From Novosphingobium sp. (lineage in GTDB: Bacteria > Pseudomonadota > Alphaproteobacteria > Sphingomonadales > Sphingomonadaceae), in assembly GCA_017744735.1 (NCBI GenBank), contig JAGIAR010000007.1, forward strand, positions 355,749-419,748: a DNA stretch of 64,000 bases, in the 5' to 3' direction. Within the stretch, counting starts at the first letter, position 1, and each line of letters starts with the position of its first letter. The notes beneath the pieces are model-generated. The model had not been told where the DNA came from and made no database searches. It was given only the letters and a program-made list of their open reading frames with translations. Below, one piece after another: positions 35,065-43,697 of this stretch. The translations under genes were made by a program, and so were the position numbers.

Positions 35065-37851
35065 ATGGGTAACGAGTTCCAGGATTTCACCGCCGAGGAA
35101 GGCGTCCCGCAGGCCGGCCCGAGCTGGCAGCGCGCGGCCTGGCCGCTGGCCGAAGCTGCCGACGACCTGACCCGGGCGCTCGATCCGACCGCGATGAAGC
35201 TCGCGGTCAAGGCGGCGGCTGCCAAGGCCGGCGCGCCGGTCGACGAGCGCGCGGTGGAGCAAGCGGCGGACGCCTCGATCCGTCTCGTCATGCTGGTGCG
35301 CACCTATCGCGTGCGTGGGCACTTGGCGGCCGATCTCGATCCGCTCGGCGCATCGCAGCAGGAGCTCCCGGCGGACCTGACCCCCGAATACCACGGCTTC
35401 ACCGGCGAGGCGCTGGACAAGAAGGTCTACATGGGCGGAACGCTCGGCGTCGAATGGGCGACGCCGCGCGAGACGGTCGAGATCCTGCGCCGCAACTATT
35501 GCGGCCACGTCGGCCTCGAATACATGCACATCGCCGACATCGAGGAGCGCCGCTTCCTCCAGTCGCGCATGGAAGGCCACGACAAGGAAATCGAGTTCAC
35601 CGAAAACGGCAAGAAGGCGATCCTCGCCGCGGTGATCCGGGGAGAGGAATACGAGAAGTTCCTCGGCAAGAAATACGTTGGCACCAAGCGCTTCGGGCTT
35701 GACGGCGGCGAGAGCATGATCCCCGCGCTGGAAGCGGTGATCAAGAACGGCGGCGCGCTGGGCGTGCGCGAGATCGTGTGGGGCATGTCGCACCGCGGCC
35801 GCCTGAACGTGCTCGCGAATGTGATGGCCAAGCCCTATCGCGTGATCTTCCACGAATTCTCGGGCGGCAGCGCCAACCCCGACGACGTCGGCGGCTCGGG
35901 CGACGTGAAGTACCACCTCGGCACCTCGACCGACCGCGAGTTCGACGGGATCAAGGTCCACATGTCGCTGGTCCCGAACCCCAGCCACCTCGAAACGGTC
36001 GACCCGGTCGTACTGGGCAAGACCCGCGCGCAGCAGGCGGTGCGCGAGGATCTCGAGCAGCACGAACAGGTGCTGCCGGTGCTGATCCACGGCGACGCGG
36101 CCTTCGCCGGCCAGGGCATCGTGTGGGAGTGCTTCGGCTTCTCCGGCGTGCGCGGCTACAACACCGGCGGCTGCATTCACTTCATCGTGAACAACCAGAT
36201 CGGCTTCACCACCTCGCCGAAGTTCGCGCGCTCCAGCCCCTATCCCTCCGACGTGGCCAAGGGCGTGCAGGCGCCGATCATCCACGTCAACGGCGACGAT
36301 CCGGAAGCGGTGACCTTCGCCTGCAAGCTCGCGGTCGAATACCGCCAGCGCTTCAAGCGCGACATCGTGATCGACATGTGGTGCTATCGCCGCTTCGGCC
36401 ATAACGAGGGCGACGAGCCGAGCTTCACCCAGCCGCTGATGTATGCCGCTATCCGCGCACATCCGCGGGTGAGCGAGGTCTATGCCGCGCGGCTGGTCGA
36501 ACAGGGCGTGATCGACAAGAATTGGGCGGGCGAGACCGCCGCGCATTTCGTCGCGGTGCTCGACCAGGAATTCGAGGCCGGCCGAAACTACAAGCCCAAC
36601 GAGGCCGACTGGTTCGCCGGGCGCTGGAGCGGGCTGCACAAGCCGGCCGATCCGGAGACCGCGCGGCGCAACATCAACACCGCGATCGAACCGAAGCTGT
36701 TCGAAAGCCTCGGCCGCGTGCTGACCACCGTGCCCGACGACTTGACGATCCATCCGACGCTGGGCCGCGTGATCGACGCCAAGCGCGAGATGTTCGCGAG
36801 CGGCGAAGGTTTCGACTGGGCCACGGCCGAGGCGCTCGCCTTCGGCAGCCTCGTCACCGAGGGCTACGGCGTGCGCCTGTCCGGCCAGGATTCGGGCCGC
36901 GGCACCTTCAGCCAGCGCCACGCGATGTGGATCGACCAGAAGACCGAGCGGAAGTACATTCCGCTGACCACCCTGCCCCACGGCAAGTTCGAGGTCTACG
37001 ACAGCCCGCTCTCCGAATACGGCGTGCTCGGCTTCGAATACGGCTTCGCCTCGGCCGATCCCAAAACCCTGGTGCTGTGGGAAGCGCAGTTCGGCGATTT
37101 CGCCAACGGCGCGCAGATCGTGATCGACCAGTACATCGCCGCCTCGGAAGCCAAGTGGCTGCGTGCGAACGGCCTGGTCATGCTGCTGCCGCACGGCATG
37201 GAAGGCCAGGGACCGGAGCACAGCTCGGCGCGGCTCGAGCGCTATCTTCAGCTCTGCGCGGAAGACAATCTTCAGGTCTGCAACATCACCAGCCCGGCGA
37301 ACTACTTCCACGTTCTTCGCCGCCAGATGCTGCGCCCGTTCCGCAAGCCGCTGATCATCATGACGCCCAAGAGCCTGCTGCGCCACCCGATGGCCAAGAG
37401 CCAGGCGAGCGAGTTCACCGCCGAGAGCCACTTCAAGCGGATCCTCTCGGACCGGGCCGAGATCGCCGACGACAAGGTTCGCCGGCTGGTGCTGTGCTCG
37501 GGCAAGGTCGCCTACGATCTGATGGAGTTGCGCGACAAGGAACAACTCGCCGACGTCTCGATCGTGCGCCTCGAGCAACTTTATCCGTTCCCGGGTGAAC
37601 CGCTCGCGATCCGCCTTGCGAAGATGACCAACCTCGAGCAGGTCGTCTGGTGCCAGGAAGAGGCGAAGAACAACGGGGCGTGGTTCTTCGTCGAAAGCCA
37701 GATCGAGGCCGCGCTCAAGGATGCGGGCAAGCCTGGCATGCGCGCGGTCTACGCCGGGCGCGACGCCGCGGCCTCGCCCGCGACCGGTCTCGCCTCGCGG
37801 CACAAGGCCCAGCAGGAAGCGCTGGTTGCCGACGCGCTGGGGCTGGCATGA
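35065..37851 (+). CDS. sucA: 2-oxoglutarate dehydrogenase E1 component
   Basis: A 928-residue thiamine-diphosphate enzyme that decarboxylates 2-oxoglutarate and passes the succinyl group to the lipoyl arm of SucB. Recognisable segments include LGTSTDREFDGIKVHMSLVP, AGQGIVWECFGFSGVRGYNT with NNQIGFTT (ThDP-binding region), RFGHNEGDEPSFTQP, and GTFSQRHAMW in the transketolase-like half. GTG (35062) and ATG (35065) are adjacent; ATG is chosen, with AAAGG upstream. It is 18 bp after sucD and 30 bp before sucB. Confidence 0.97.
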   Translation: MGNEFQDFTAEEGVPQAGPSWQRAAWPLAEAADDLTRALDPTAMKLAVKAAAAKAGAPVDERAVEQAADASIRLVMLVRTYRVRGHLAADLDPLGASQQELPADLTPEYHGFTGEALDKKVYMGGTLGVEWATPRETVEILRRNYCGHVGLEYMHIADIEERRFLQSRMEGHDKEIEFTENGKKAILAAVIRGEEYEKFLGKKYVGTKRFGLDGGESMIPALEAVIKNGGALGVREIVWGMSHRGRLNVLANVMAKPYRVIFHEFSGGSANPDDVGGSGDVKYHLGTSTDREFDGIKVHMSLVPNPSHLETVDPVVLGKTRAQQAVREDLEQHEQVLPVLIHGDAAFAGQGIVWECFGFSGVRGYNTGGCIHFIVNNQIGFTTSPKFARSSPYPSDVAKGVQAPIIHVNGDDPEAVTFACKLAVEYRQRFKRDIVIDMWCYRRFGHNEGDEPSFTQPLMYAAIRAHPRVSEVYAARLVEQGVIDKNWAGETAAHFVAVLDQEFEAGRNYKPNEADWFAGRWSGLHKPADPETARRNINTAIEPKLFESLGRVLTTVPDDLTIHPTLGRVIDAKREMFASGEGFDWATAEALAFGSLVTEGYGVRLSGQDSGRGTFSQRHAMWIDQKTERKYIPLTTLPHGKFEVYDSPLSEYGVLGFEYGFASADPKTLVLWEAQFGDFANGAQIVIDQYIAASEAKWLRANGLVMLLPHGMEGQGPEHSSARLERYLQLCAEDNLQVCNITSPANYFHVLRRQMLRPFRKPLIIMTPKSLLRHPMAKSQASEFTAESHFKRILSDRAEIADDKVRRLVLCSGKVAYDLMELRDKEQLADVSIVRLEQLYPFPGEPLAIRLAKMTNLEQVVWCQEEAKNNGAWFFVESQIEAALKDAGKPGMRAVYAGRDAAASPATGLASRHKAQQEALVADALGLA

Positions 37852-37881
37852 ATTTGAACCGTTTTATCGGGATGATGTGAG

Positions 37882-39120
37882 ATGACCACCGAAGTCAAAG
37901 TTCCCACGCTCGGCGAGTCCGTCACCGAGGCCACCGTCGGCGAATGGCTCAAGAAGCCCGGCGAAGCGGTGAAGGCCGACGAGCCGATCGCGAGCCTCGA
38001 GACCGACAAGGTCGCGATCGAGGTGCCCTCGCCGGTCGCCGGTGTGCTTGGCGAATACAAGGTCGAGCTCGGCGCGACGGTCAATGTCGGGGCGGTGATC
38101 GCGACCGTGGAGGAAGGTGCCAGCGCGGCTGCCCCGGCCGCCGCTCCCGCCGCGAGCCCGGCTCCGCCGCCCGCGATCCCCGCGGCTGCCGCGCCCGAAC
38201 CCGCAGCGAGCGACGATGCCCTGCCGCTTTCACCCGCCGTGCGCCGCGCGGTGCTGGAGCACGGGATCGATCCGACCGCGGTGCGCGGCACCGGCAAGGA
38301 CGGACGCGTGACCAAGGAAGACGTGCTCGCCGCCGCCAAGGCGCGCGGCCAGGAACAGCCGGCGGCCCCCGTCCCAGCCGCCTCGTCCGACCCGGCCGCT
38401 GCTCCGGCAGCCACGGGCGGACGCCGCACCGAGCGGGTCAAGATGACCCGCCTGCGCCAGACGATCGCCAAGCGCCTGAAGGAAGCGCAGGACACCGCCG
38501 CGCTGCTGACCACCTTCAACGACGTCGATATGTCGGCGGTGATCGAGGCGCGCACCAAGTACAAGGACCTGTTCGAGAAAAAGCACGGCATCCGGCTCGG
38601 CTTCATGAGCTTCTTCGCCAAGGCCTCGGTCCTCGCACTCAAGGATGTCCCCTCGGTCAACGCCCAGATCGAGGGCGACGAAATCGTCTATCACGATTAC
38701 GTCGACATCTCGGTCGCGGTCTCGGCCCCCGGCGGACTGGTGGTGCCGGTGGTGCGCGATTGCGACGCGAAGGGCTTCGCCGAAATCGAGCAGGCGATCG
38801 CCGACTACGGCCAGAAGGCCAAGGACGGCACGCTGACCATGGCGGACATGCAGGGCGGCACCTTCACCATCTCCAACGGCGGGGTGTTCGGATCGCTGAT
38901 GTCGACCCCGATCATCAACCCGCCGCAGAGCGCGGTGCTCGGCCTCCACCGGATCGAGGACCGCCCGGTGGTCCGCGACGGCCAGGTGGTGGTGCGCCCG
39001 ATGATGTATATCGCGCTCAGCTACGACCACCGCCTGATAGACGGGCGCGAGGCGGTGACCGCGCTCAAGATCATCAAGGAAGCGATCGAAGACCCGACGC
39101 GGTTGCTGATCGATTTGTAA
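37882..39120 (+). CDS. sucB: Dihydrolipoyl succinyltransferase (2-oxoglutarate dehydrogenase E2)
   Basis: A 412-residue core subunit that transfers the succinyl group from its lipoyl arm to CoA. Domains: lipoyl domain (1-77) with the modified Lys in [13 protein letters not shown] (about 43), an Ala/Pro-rich linker, the E1/E3-binding domain (about 113-150: [20 protein letters not shown]), a second linker, and the catalytic domain (about 185-412) with the active-site motif [14 protein letters not shown] cruciform repeat begins 6 bp after its stop, then the GIY-YIG gene, then lpd. Confidence 0.97.
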   Translation: MTTEVKVPTLGESVTEATVGEWLKKPGEAVKADEPIASLETDKVAIEVPSPVAGVLGEYKVELGATVNVGAVIATVEEGASAAAPAAAPAASPAPPPAIPAAAAPEPAASDDALPLSPAVRRAVLEHGIDPTAVRGTGKDGRVTKEDVLAAAKARGQEQPAAPVPAASSDPAAAPAATGGRRTERVKMTRLRQTIAKRLKEAQDTAALLTTFNDVDMSAVIEARTKYKDLFEKKHGIRLGFMSFFAKASVLALKDVPSVNAQIEGDEIVYHDYVDISVAVSAPGGLVVPVVRDCDAKGFAEIEQAIADYGQKAKDGTLTMADMQGGTFTISNGGVFGSLMSTPIINPPQSAVLGLHRIEDRPVVRDGQVVVRPMMYIALSYDHRLIDGREAVTALKIIKEAIEDPTRLLIDL

Positions 39121-39125
39121 TCGCT

Positions 39126-39204
39126 TGCGCTCCTGCGAACGCAGGAGCCCAGGGCGTTCAAACGCTGTGCTGTGGAACCCTAGGCTCCTGCGTTCGCAGG
39201 AGCA
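39126..39204. repeat. Cruciform REP-like element, copy B
   Basis: CTCCTGCGAACGCAGGAG (39130-39147) and the inverted arm CTCCTGCGTTCGCAGGAG (39185-39202), with CCCAGGG/CCCTAGG beside the inner ends. The inner loop has changed from GAAA/TTTC (copies A, C) to GAAC/GTTC in both arms. It lies 6 bp after the sucB stop. Confidence 0.85.
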
Positions 39205-39222
39205 CGAGACAGGAGAAGCCCG

Positions 39223-39510
39223 ACGAAATCAGGCTGCGTCTATCTGATGGCGAGCAAGCGCAACGGGACGCTCTATCTCGGCGTCACCAGCGATCTGCCC
39301 GGACGCGCCTATCAGCATCGCAACGGGCTGGTCGAAGGCTTCTCGAAGAAACATGGATGCTGGCTGCTGGTCTGGTATCAGGCGTCCGACGATCTGCAGG
39401 CCGCGCGTTACCGCGAGTTGCAGATGAAGAAATGGAAGCGGGCCTGGAAGATCGAACTGATCGAACAGGAAAACCCGCAATGGATGGATTTGTACGAGAC
39501 CTTGTTTTGA
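39223..39510 (+). CDS. GIY-YIG nuclease family protein with ACG in the start position
   Basis: A 95-residue single-domain protein if read from ACG. The GIY-YIG strands are CVYLMASKRNGTLYLGVTSDL, then the Arg in PGRAYQHRNG, KKHGCWLLVWYQASDDLQAA, and the Glu in RYRELQMKKWKRAWKIELIE; together they match the small YhbQ-like nucleases. Family members usually begin MKSGYVYLLAS. Here the same spot is ACG-AAA-TCA-GGC, with AGGAG seven bases upstream, so the ATG seems to have mutated to ACG. The next ATG (39247) would remove the first catalytic strand. The gene sits between sucB and lpd and is bracketed by cruciform repeats. Confidence 0.75.
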   Translation, partial: TKSGCVYLMASKRNGTLYLGVTSDLPGRAYQHRNGLVEGFSKKHGCWLLVWYQASDDLQAARYRELQMKKWKRAWKIELIEQENPQWMDLYETLF

Positions 39511-39519
39511 GCCGGTTGG

Positions 39520-39596
39520 CGCTCCTGCGAAAGCAGGAGCCTGGGGCCGCAAACACCGCGCTCGCCAACCCTGGGCTCCTGCTTTCGCAGGAGCAC
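39520..39596. repeat. Cruciform REP-like element, copy C
   Basis: GCTCCTGCGAAAGCAGGAGC at 39521-39540 and the inverted arm GCTCCTGCTTTCGCAGGAGC at 39575-39594, with CTGGGG/CCCTGG beside the inner ends. It starts 9 bp after the GIY-YIG stop and ends 13 bp before the lpd ATG. With copy B it frames the nuclease gene. Confidence 0.85.
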
Positions 39597-39609
39597 GACG
39601 GAGTGCAAA

Positions 39610-41013
39610 ATGGCTGACTACGACTACGACGTCCTCATCATCGGTTCCGGCCCCGGCGGCTATGTCGCGGCGATCCGCGCGGCGCAGCTCGGGCTCAAGA
39701 CCGCCTGCGCCGAGGGTCGCGCGACGCTCGGCGGCACCTGCCTCAACGTCGGCTGCATCCCGTCGAAGGCGCTGCTGCATGGCTCGGAGCTTTACGAGGA
39801 CGCGGCGGGCGGCACGCTCGCCAAGTTCGGCGTGAAGACCGGCAAGGTCGAGCTCGATCTCCCCGCGCTGCTCGGCGAGAAAGACGTGGCGGTGAAGGAT
39901 CTCACCGGCGGGATCGAGTATCTGTTCAAGAAGAACAAGGTCACCTGGCTCAAGGGCTACGCGACCTTCAAAGACGCTCACACCGTGGACGTCGCGGGCC
40001 AGAGCGTAACCGCGAAGAACATCGTGATCGCCACCGGCTCATCGGTAACGCCGCTCCCCGGCGTAGAGGTCGACAACGACAAGAGCGTGATCGTCGATTC
40101 CACCGGTGCGCTCCAGCTCCCCGCTGTTCCGAAGCATCTGGTGGTGATCGGCGGCGGCGTGATCGGGCTGGAACTCGGCTCGGTCTGGCGCCGGCTGGGC
40201 GCGAAGGTAACCGTGGTCGAATTCCTCGACCAGGTCCTCCCGGGGATGGACGGCGACGTGCGCAAGGAAGCGCAGAAACTGTTCGCCAAGCAGGGCATCG
40301 AGTTCAAGCTCGGCACCAAGGTCACCGCCGCAGCGGTCAAGGGCAAGAAGGCGACGCTGACGCTCGAACCCGCCGCGGGCGGCGCGGCGGAGACGGTCGA
40401 GGCGGATTGCGTGCTGGTTGCGATCGGCCGGCGGCCGAATACCGAAGGCCTCGGGCTCGAGGCGATCGGGCTGGAGCTTAACAAGCGCGGCCAGATCGAG
40501 ACCGACGGCTCGTTCCGCACCCGCATCGACGGCGTGTGGGCGATCGGCGACGTGATCCCCGGCCCGATGCTGGCGCACAAGGCCGAGGACGAAGGCATCG
40601 CGGTGGCCGAGAACATCGCCGGCGGCGTCGGGATCGTGAACCACGCGGTGATCCCCAGCGTCGTCTATACGATGCCCGAGATCGCCGGCGTCGGCCTGAC
40701 CGAAGAAGCCGCCAAGGACGCCGGCCACACGGTCAAGGTGGGCAAGTTCCCGATGGTCGGCAACAGCCGCGCCAAGACCAACCGCAACACTGACGGTTTC
40801 GTCAAGGTGATCGCCGACGCAGGCACCGACCGCGTGCTGGGCGTGTGGATGATCGCCTCGGTCGCCGGAACGATGATCGCCGAAGCTGCGCTGGGCATGG
40901 AATTCGGCGCGACTTCCGAGGATATCGCCTACACCTGCCATGCGCACCCGACCCATTCGGAAGCGGTGAAGGAAGCGGCGATGGCGGTGCTGGGCAAGCC
41001 GATCCACATCTGA
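39610..41013 (+). CDS. lpdA: Dihydrolipoyl dehydrogenase (E3)
   Basis: A 467-residue FAD enzyme that reoxidises the lipoyl arm of the 2-oxoglutarate (and possibly pyruvate) dehydrogenase complex with NAD. The FAD motif is VLIIGSGPGGYVAAIRAAQLG (7-27), the redox disulfide is GGTCLNVGCIPSKALLH (about 40-56), the NAD motif is LVVIGGGVIGLELGSVW, and the active-site base is in CHAHPTHSEA near the C-terminus. GGAG lies 6 bases before the ATG. Separated from sucB by the repeat-GIY-YIG-repeat block. Confidence 0.97.
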   Translation: MADYDYDVLIIGSGPGGYVAAIRAAQLGLKTACAEGRATLGGTCLNVGCIPSKALLHGSELYEDAAGGTLAKFGVKTGKVELDLPALLGEKDVAVKDLTGGIEYLFKKNKVTWLKGYATFKDAHTVDVAGQSVTAKNIVIATGSSVTPLPGVEVDNDKSVIVDSTGALQLPAVPKHLVVIGGGVIGLELGSVWRRLGAKVTVVEFLDQVLPGMDGDVRKEAQKLFAKQGIEFKLGTKVTAAAVKGKKATLTLEPAAGGAAETVEADCVLVAIGRRPNTEGLGLEAIGLELNKRGQIETDGSFRTRIDGVWAIGDVIPGPMLAHKAEDEGIAVAENIAGGVGIVNHAVIPSVVYTMPEIAGVGLTEEAAKDAGHTVKVGKFPMVGNSRAKTNRNTDGFVKVIADAGTDRVLGVWMIASVAGTMIAEAALGMEFGATSEDIAYTCHAHPTHSEAVKEAAMAVLGKPIHI

Positions 41014-41031
41014 GCCACGCACTGCGCACCT

Positions 41032-41457
41032 TCAGCGCTCTGACTGCAATTGCCGGAACACGCCGAGCCGATCGGCAACCTGCCAGTGGCCGGTTAACCG
41101 GTCGGCCTCGTCGAAGAAATAGACCGTCGCGCCCGACATGGTGACCGGGCGGCCGGTCGCCGGGAAGCCAGCGATCGCGCCGAGATGGGTCGCGCGCCAG
41201 AACCAAGTCACCGCAACGCTGCTGTCGTTCTCGAACAGGCTCAGGATCTCGAAGCGCTGATCGGGGAACGGCGCGCGCGATTGCTGCAGCCGGTCCTGGA
41301 AGCCGGGGTGGTCGAGCACCGTCCCGTCCCAAGGATCGCCTGGATCATGCGCGATGCGATAGGCCGGCGCGAGATAGTCGGGGACCAGTTCCGCGCGCCC
41401 TTCGTCCCAGATGTCGCGGATAAATGCGCGGACCATATTTGCGCGAGCGGTGTCCAT
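41032..41457 (-). CDS. SnoaL-like / ester cyclase family protein
   Basis: A 141-residue protein of NTF2-like fold. MVRAFIRDIWDEGRAELVPDYLAPAYRIAH at the start, LFENDSSVAVTWFWRATH and HWQVADRLGVFRQL match SnoaL-like polyketide-cyclase relatives, many of which have no known substrate. The ATG at 41457 has AAGGG upstream. It converges on lpd, with only 18 bp between the two stops. Confidence 0.75.
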   Translation of the reverse strand: MDTARANMVRAFIRDIWDEGRAELVPDYLAPAYRIAHDPGDPWDGTVLDHPGFQDRLQQSRAPFPDQRFEILSLFENDSSVAVTWFWRATHLGAIAGFPATGRPVTMSGATVYFFDEADRLTGHWQVADRLGVFRQLQSER

Positions 41458-41566
41458 GCTACCCTTCGGATTGCCGCAACGCCTCCCGCGCGGCTTTTTA
41501 CCCAGGTAATTTAATGCGAGTGTGGCGTCAATATTATCCGGGTTTTATTTTGAAAGGTTTGCTTGT

Positions 41567-42355
41567 TTGACCGATCCGCGCCGGGTTCCGCTCGCCGCCT
41601 GTACCCTAGCCGTGGGTGCCGGGATCGCACACATGGCGCTGGGCGGTGCGCCGGCTACCTATCTTGCGGTAAACGGCGGCGCTCTGGCAGTCTCCGCTTT
41701 GCTGGCATTGTCGGGGAAGCAGTCGCTTTCCGCCCGGGCCACGCGGATCGCGATGGCGGTGCTGGCGGGATTGCTCGCACTGCCGCTGCTGCTCGATCCG
41801 TTCTCCGGCGAAGTCCACCGCTGGATCTCGCTCGGCCCGGTCAGCCTCCACGCGGCAATGCTGGCGTTGCCCGCGCTGCTGGCGCTTGCCGCCCGCTCGC
41901 AACGGGGATGGCCGCTGGCGATCGGCTTCGCTTCTGCCGTCGCGGCTGTCGGCCCCGATCGGGCAACGGCCAGCGCAGCGCTGTGCGCTGCGCTGGCCGT
42001 CGGGCTGTGCCGCCGGTCGCCCTCGACCCTCGCGGCGGCGCTGTTCGCAGCGGCCGGACTGGCAATCGCGCTGCTGCGCCCCGACACGCTCGCGCCGGTG
42101 TCCTTCGTCGAACAGGTGATCGCCGATGCATGGAAAACGGACCGATTGCTGGCGCCGGTGCTGGCGCTCGCGCTGGTCGGCGCCATCGCGATGCCGGTGC
42201 TGCGCCGGGGTGCAGACGCCGCCGCGCCGGCCTTCTCCGGCTGCATCGGCGGCTTCGCCCTCGCAGCGTGCCTGGGCGCCTATCCGTTCCCACTGATCGG
42301 CTATGGCGCCTCGGCGATCCTTGGCTACGGATTGGGCCTGCGCTTCCTGCGGTAA
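41567..42355 (+). CDS. Polytopic membrane protein with FtsW/RodA-like motif
   Basis: A 262-residue protein from a TTG start (AAAGG about 9 bases upstream); an in-frame GTG at 41522 is possible. Seven or eight hydrophobic segments are visible. VHRWISLGPVSLHAAMLALPALLA (about 85-110) recalls the RRWISLGPLSIQPSE loop of SEDS proteins such as FtsW, but the PSE part is missing and the protein is about 100 residues too short. It may be a degenerate SEDS relative. Function not assigned. Confidence 0.6.
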   Translation: MTDPRRVPLAACTLAVGAGIAHMALGGAPATYLAVNGGALAVSALLALSGKQSLSARATRIAMAVLAGLLALPLLLDPFSGEVHRWISLGPVSLHAAMLALPALLALAARSQRGWPLAIGFASAVAAVGPDRATASAALCAALAVGLCRRSPSTLAAALFAAAGLAIALLRPDTLAPVSFVEQVIADAWKTDRLLAPVLALALVGAIAMPVLRRGADAAAPAFSGCIGGFALAACLGAYPFPLIGYGASAILGYGLGLRFLR

Positions 42356-42446
42356 AGCCGCAAACTCTCCATTTCGGAATGAGTTCGGTTTGCCGGCGAC
42401 GGCCCCCGCCCGTCTATTCCGCGCTTCGCTGCCGGGGGCAAACACG

Positions 42447-43172
42447 ATGTGCGATTTCCTGAATCTCTGCGGTTTCTTTCACGACGCGCAGAAGGTCAAT
42501 CTTGGGCTGGTGATCTTGGGCGGGGCCTTTGGCGGATTCCTCCAGCCGGTGGTCGCGACGCTCGCACCGCAGCTCGAAAGCCCCGAGAACGGCGTCTTTT
42601 CGCTGAACAGCGCGCTGTGCAGCCTGCTGGGCGCGGCTGCCGCGGGGATCTCGGCCTACGTCCTCACCGATGCCGGCCAGACGCCCGCAGTGCGGCTGCT
42701 GTTCCTGTCGGTGGTCAGCGGCCTCGCCTTCCCCGCAGTGCTCAGGAACGCGGTCGACAGCAGGGGGCAGCAGACCAAGGACCTGCTGCAACGGATGGCC
42801 AGGATCGCCGACGAAACCGAGGCCGAAGGCTTAACCGAAACTGCGCGCGCCGCGCGCGAGTTGCGCGTCGCATTGGCCCAGAACCCGCCTGATTCGATCA
42901 AGCCCGCGAGCCAGGCCGTGATCGATACGATGGCTCAGCAGGCGGTAAACAACATCGCGCAGACCGAGGCGAAGACCCAGACCGATCAACGCAAGGTCAT
43001 CGCCGAGCTCACCAAGGTGGGCACGGTCGCGCAGACGAGCGGGTGGGAAAAGACCCTGCAAACCGTGATCGACCAGCTCGAGGGTCTCAGCAAGACGTTC
43101 GGTAACCAGGACATCAAGGCTGAAGCCCAGCAGGCGGCGAAGGGACTGTCCGAGGGGGATGCGGCACCCTAA
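42447..43172 (+). CDS. Membrane-anchored coiled-coil hypothetical protein
   Basis: A 241-residue protein: short Cys-containing start (MCDFLNLCGFF), two or three membrane helices (about 17-95: LGLVILGGAFGGFLQPVV, ALCSLLGAAAAGISAYVL, LLFLSVVSGLAFPAVL), then a cytoplasmic helical tail (about 100-241). The helical-hairpin pattern resembles the membrane modules that accompany predicted bacterial signalling or conflict proteins, but I cannot name a family. The ATG at 42447 has GGGGG upstream. Confidence 0.6.
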   Translation: MCDFLNLCGFFHDAQKVNLGLVILGGAFGGFLQPVVATLAPQLESPENGVFSLNSALCSLLGAAAAGISAYVLTDAGQTPAVRLLFLSVVSGLAFPAVLRNAVDSRGQQTKDLLQRMARIADETEAEGLTETARAARELRVALAQNPPDSIKPASQAVIDTMAQQAVNNIAQTEAKTQTDQRKVIAELTKVGTVAQTSGWEKTLQTVIDQLEGLSKTFGNQDIKAEAQQAAKGLSEGDAAP

Positions 43173-43222
43173 ATGCCGAACGCAGCGGTTCGCAAAGGCC
43201 TAGTTTCGTGTAAGGGCGGCGC

Positions 43223-43645
43223 ATGACCCTGCGCCCGTTCCACCTAGCCTTCCCCGTCCGCGACATTGCCGAGGCACGCGCCTTCTGGGGCGGGCTGGTC
43301 GGTTGCCCGGAGGGGCGCAGCGCGCCGGACTGGGTCGATTTCGACTTCTACGGCCACCAGATCGTCGCCCATCTCGCACCCGAGGCATGCAGGGCCGCCG
43401 CCTCGAACCCGGTCGACGGGCACGACGTGCCCGTGCCGCATTTCGGGATCGTGCTGACGCTGGAGGACTGGCAGGCGCTGGCCGACCGGCTGACCGCCGC
43501 CGGGGTAGAGTTCGCGATCGAGCCGCATATCCGCTTCGCCGGCCAGCCCGGCGAGCAGGCGACGATGTTCTTCCGCGATCCCTCGGGGAATGCGATCGAG
43601 ATGAAAGCGTTTGCGGACCTGGGGCAATTGTTCGCAACCGGGTGA
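43223..43645 (+). CDS. VOC (glyoxalase/dioxygenase superfamily) protein
   Basis: A 140-residue protein with two beta-alpha-beta-beta-beta units. [20 protein letters not shown] carries the first metal-ligand His, [20 protein letters not shown] the second, and [15 protein letters not shown] the Glu of the classic DPxGNxIE motif. The VOC superfamily spans glyoxalases, dioxygenases and drug-resistance proteins; the substrate is unknown. The TRIC gene follows 52 bp later. Confidence 0.85.
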   Translation: MTLRPFHLAFPVRDIAEARAFWGGLVGCPEGRSAPDWVDFDFYGHQIVAHLAPEACRAAASNPVDGHDVPVPHFGIVLTLEDWQALADRLTAAGVEFAIEPHIRFAGQPGEQATMFFRDPSGNAIEMKAFADLGQLFATG

Positions 43646-43651
43646 GCCGGC

Positions 43652-43680
43652 CGCGCTCTCGCTTTCGCAGGACCGCGAGC
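43652..43680. repeat. Degenerate half of the cruciform repeat
   Basis: CGCTCTCGCTTTCGCAGGACCGCGAGC keeps GCTTTCGCAGGA of the repeat arm, but the partner arm is missing. It lies between the VOC and TRIC genes and may be a decayed copy. Confidence 0.35.
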
Positions 43681-43697
43681 CGCGCTAAATCCTGCCC

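Noticed and set aside
34504..37803. Minus-strand open frame of 1099 codons opposite sucA
   Set aside because: Antisense shadow of sucA, as shown by its low-complexity composition and the clear enzyme on the plus strand.
39126..39596. CRISPR array or integron attC sites
   Set aside because: Only two copies flank a gene, there are no regular spacers, and no cas or integrase genes are near.
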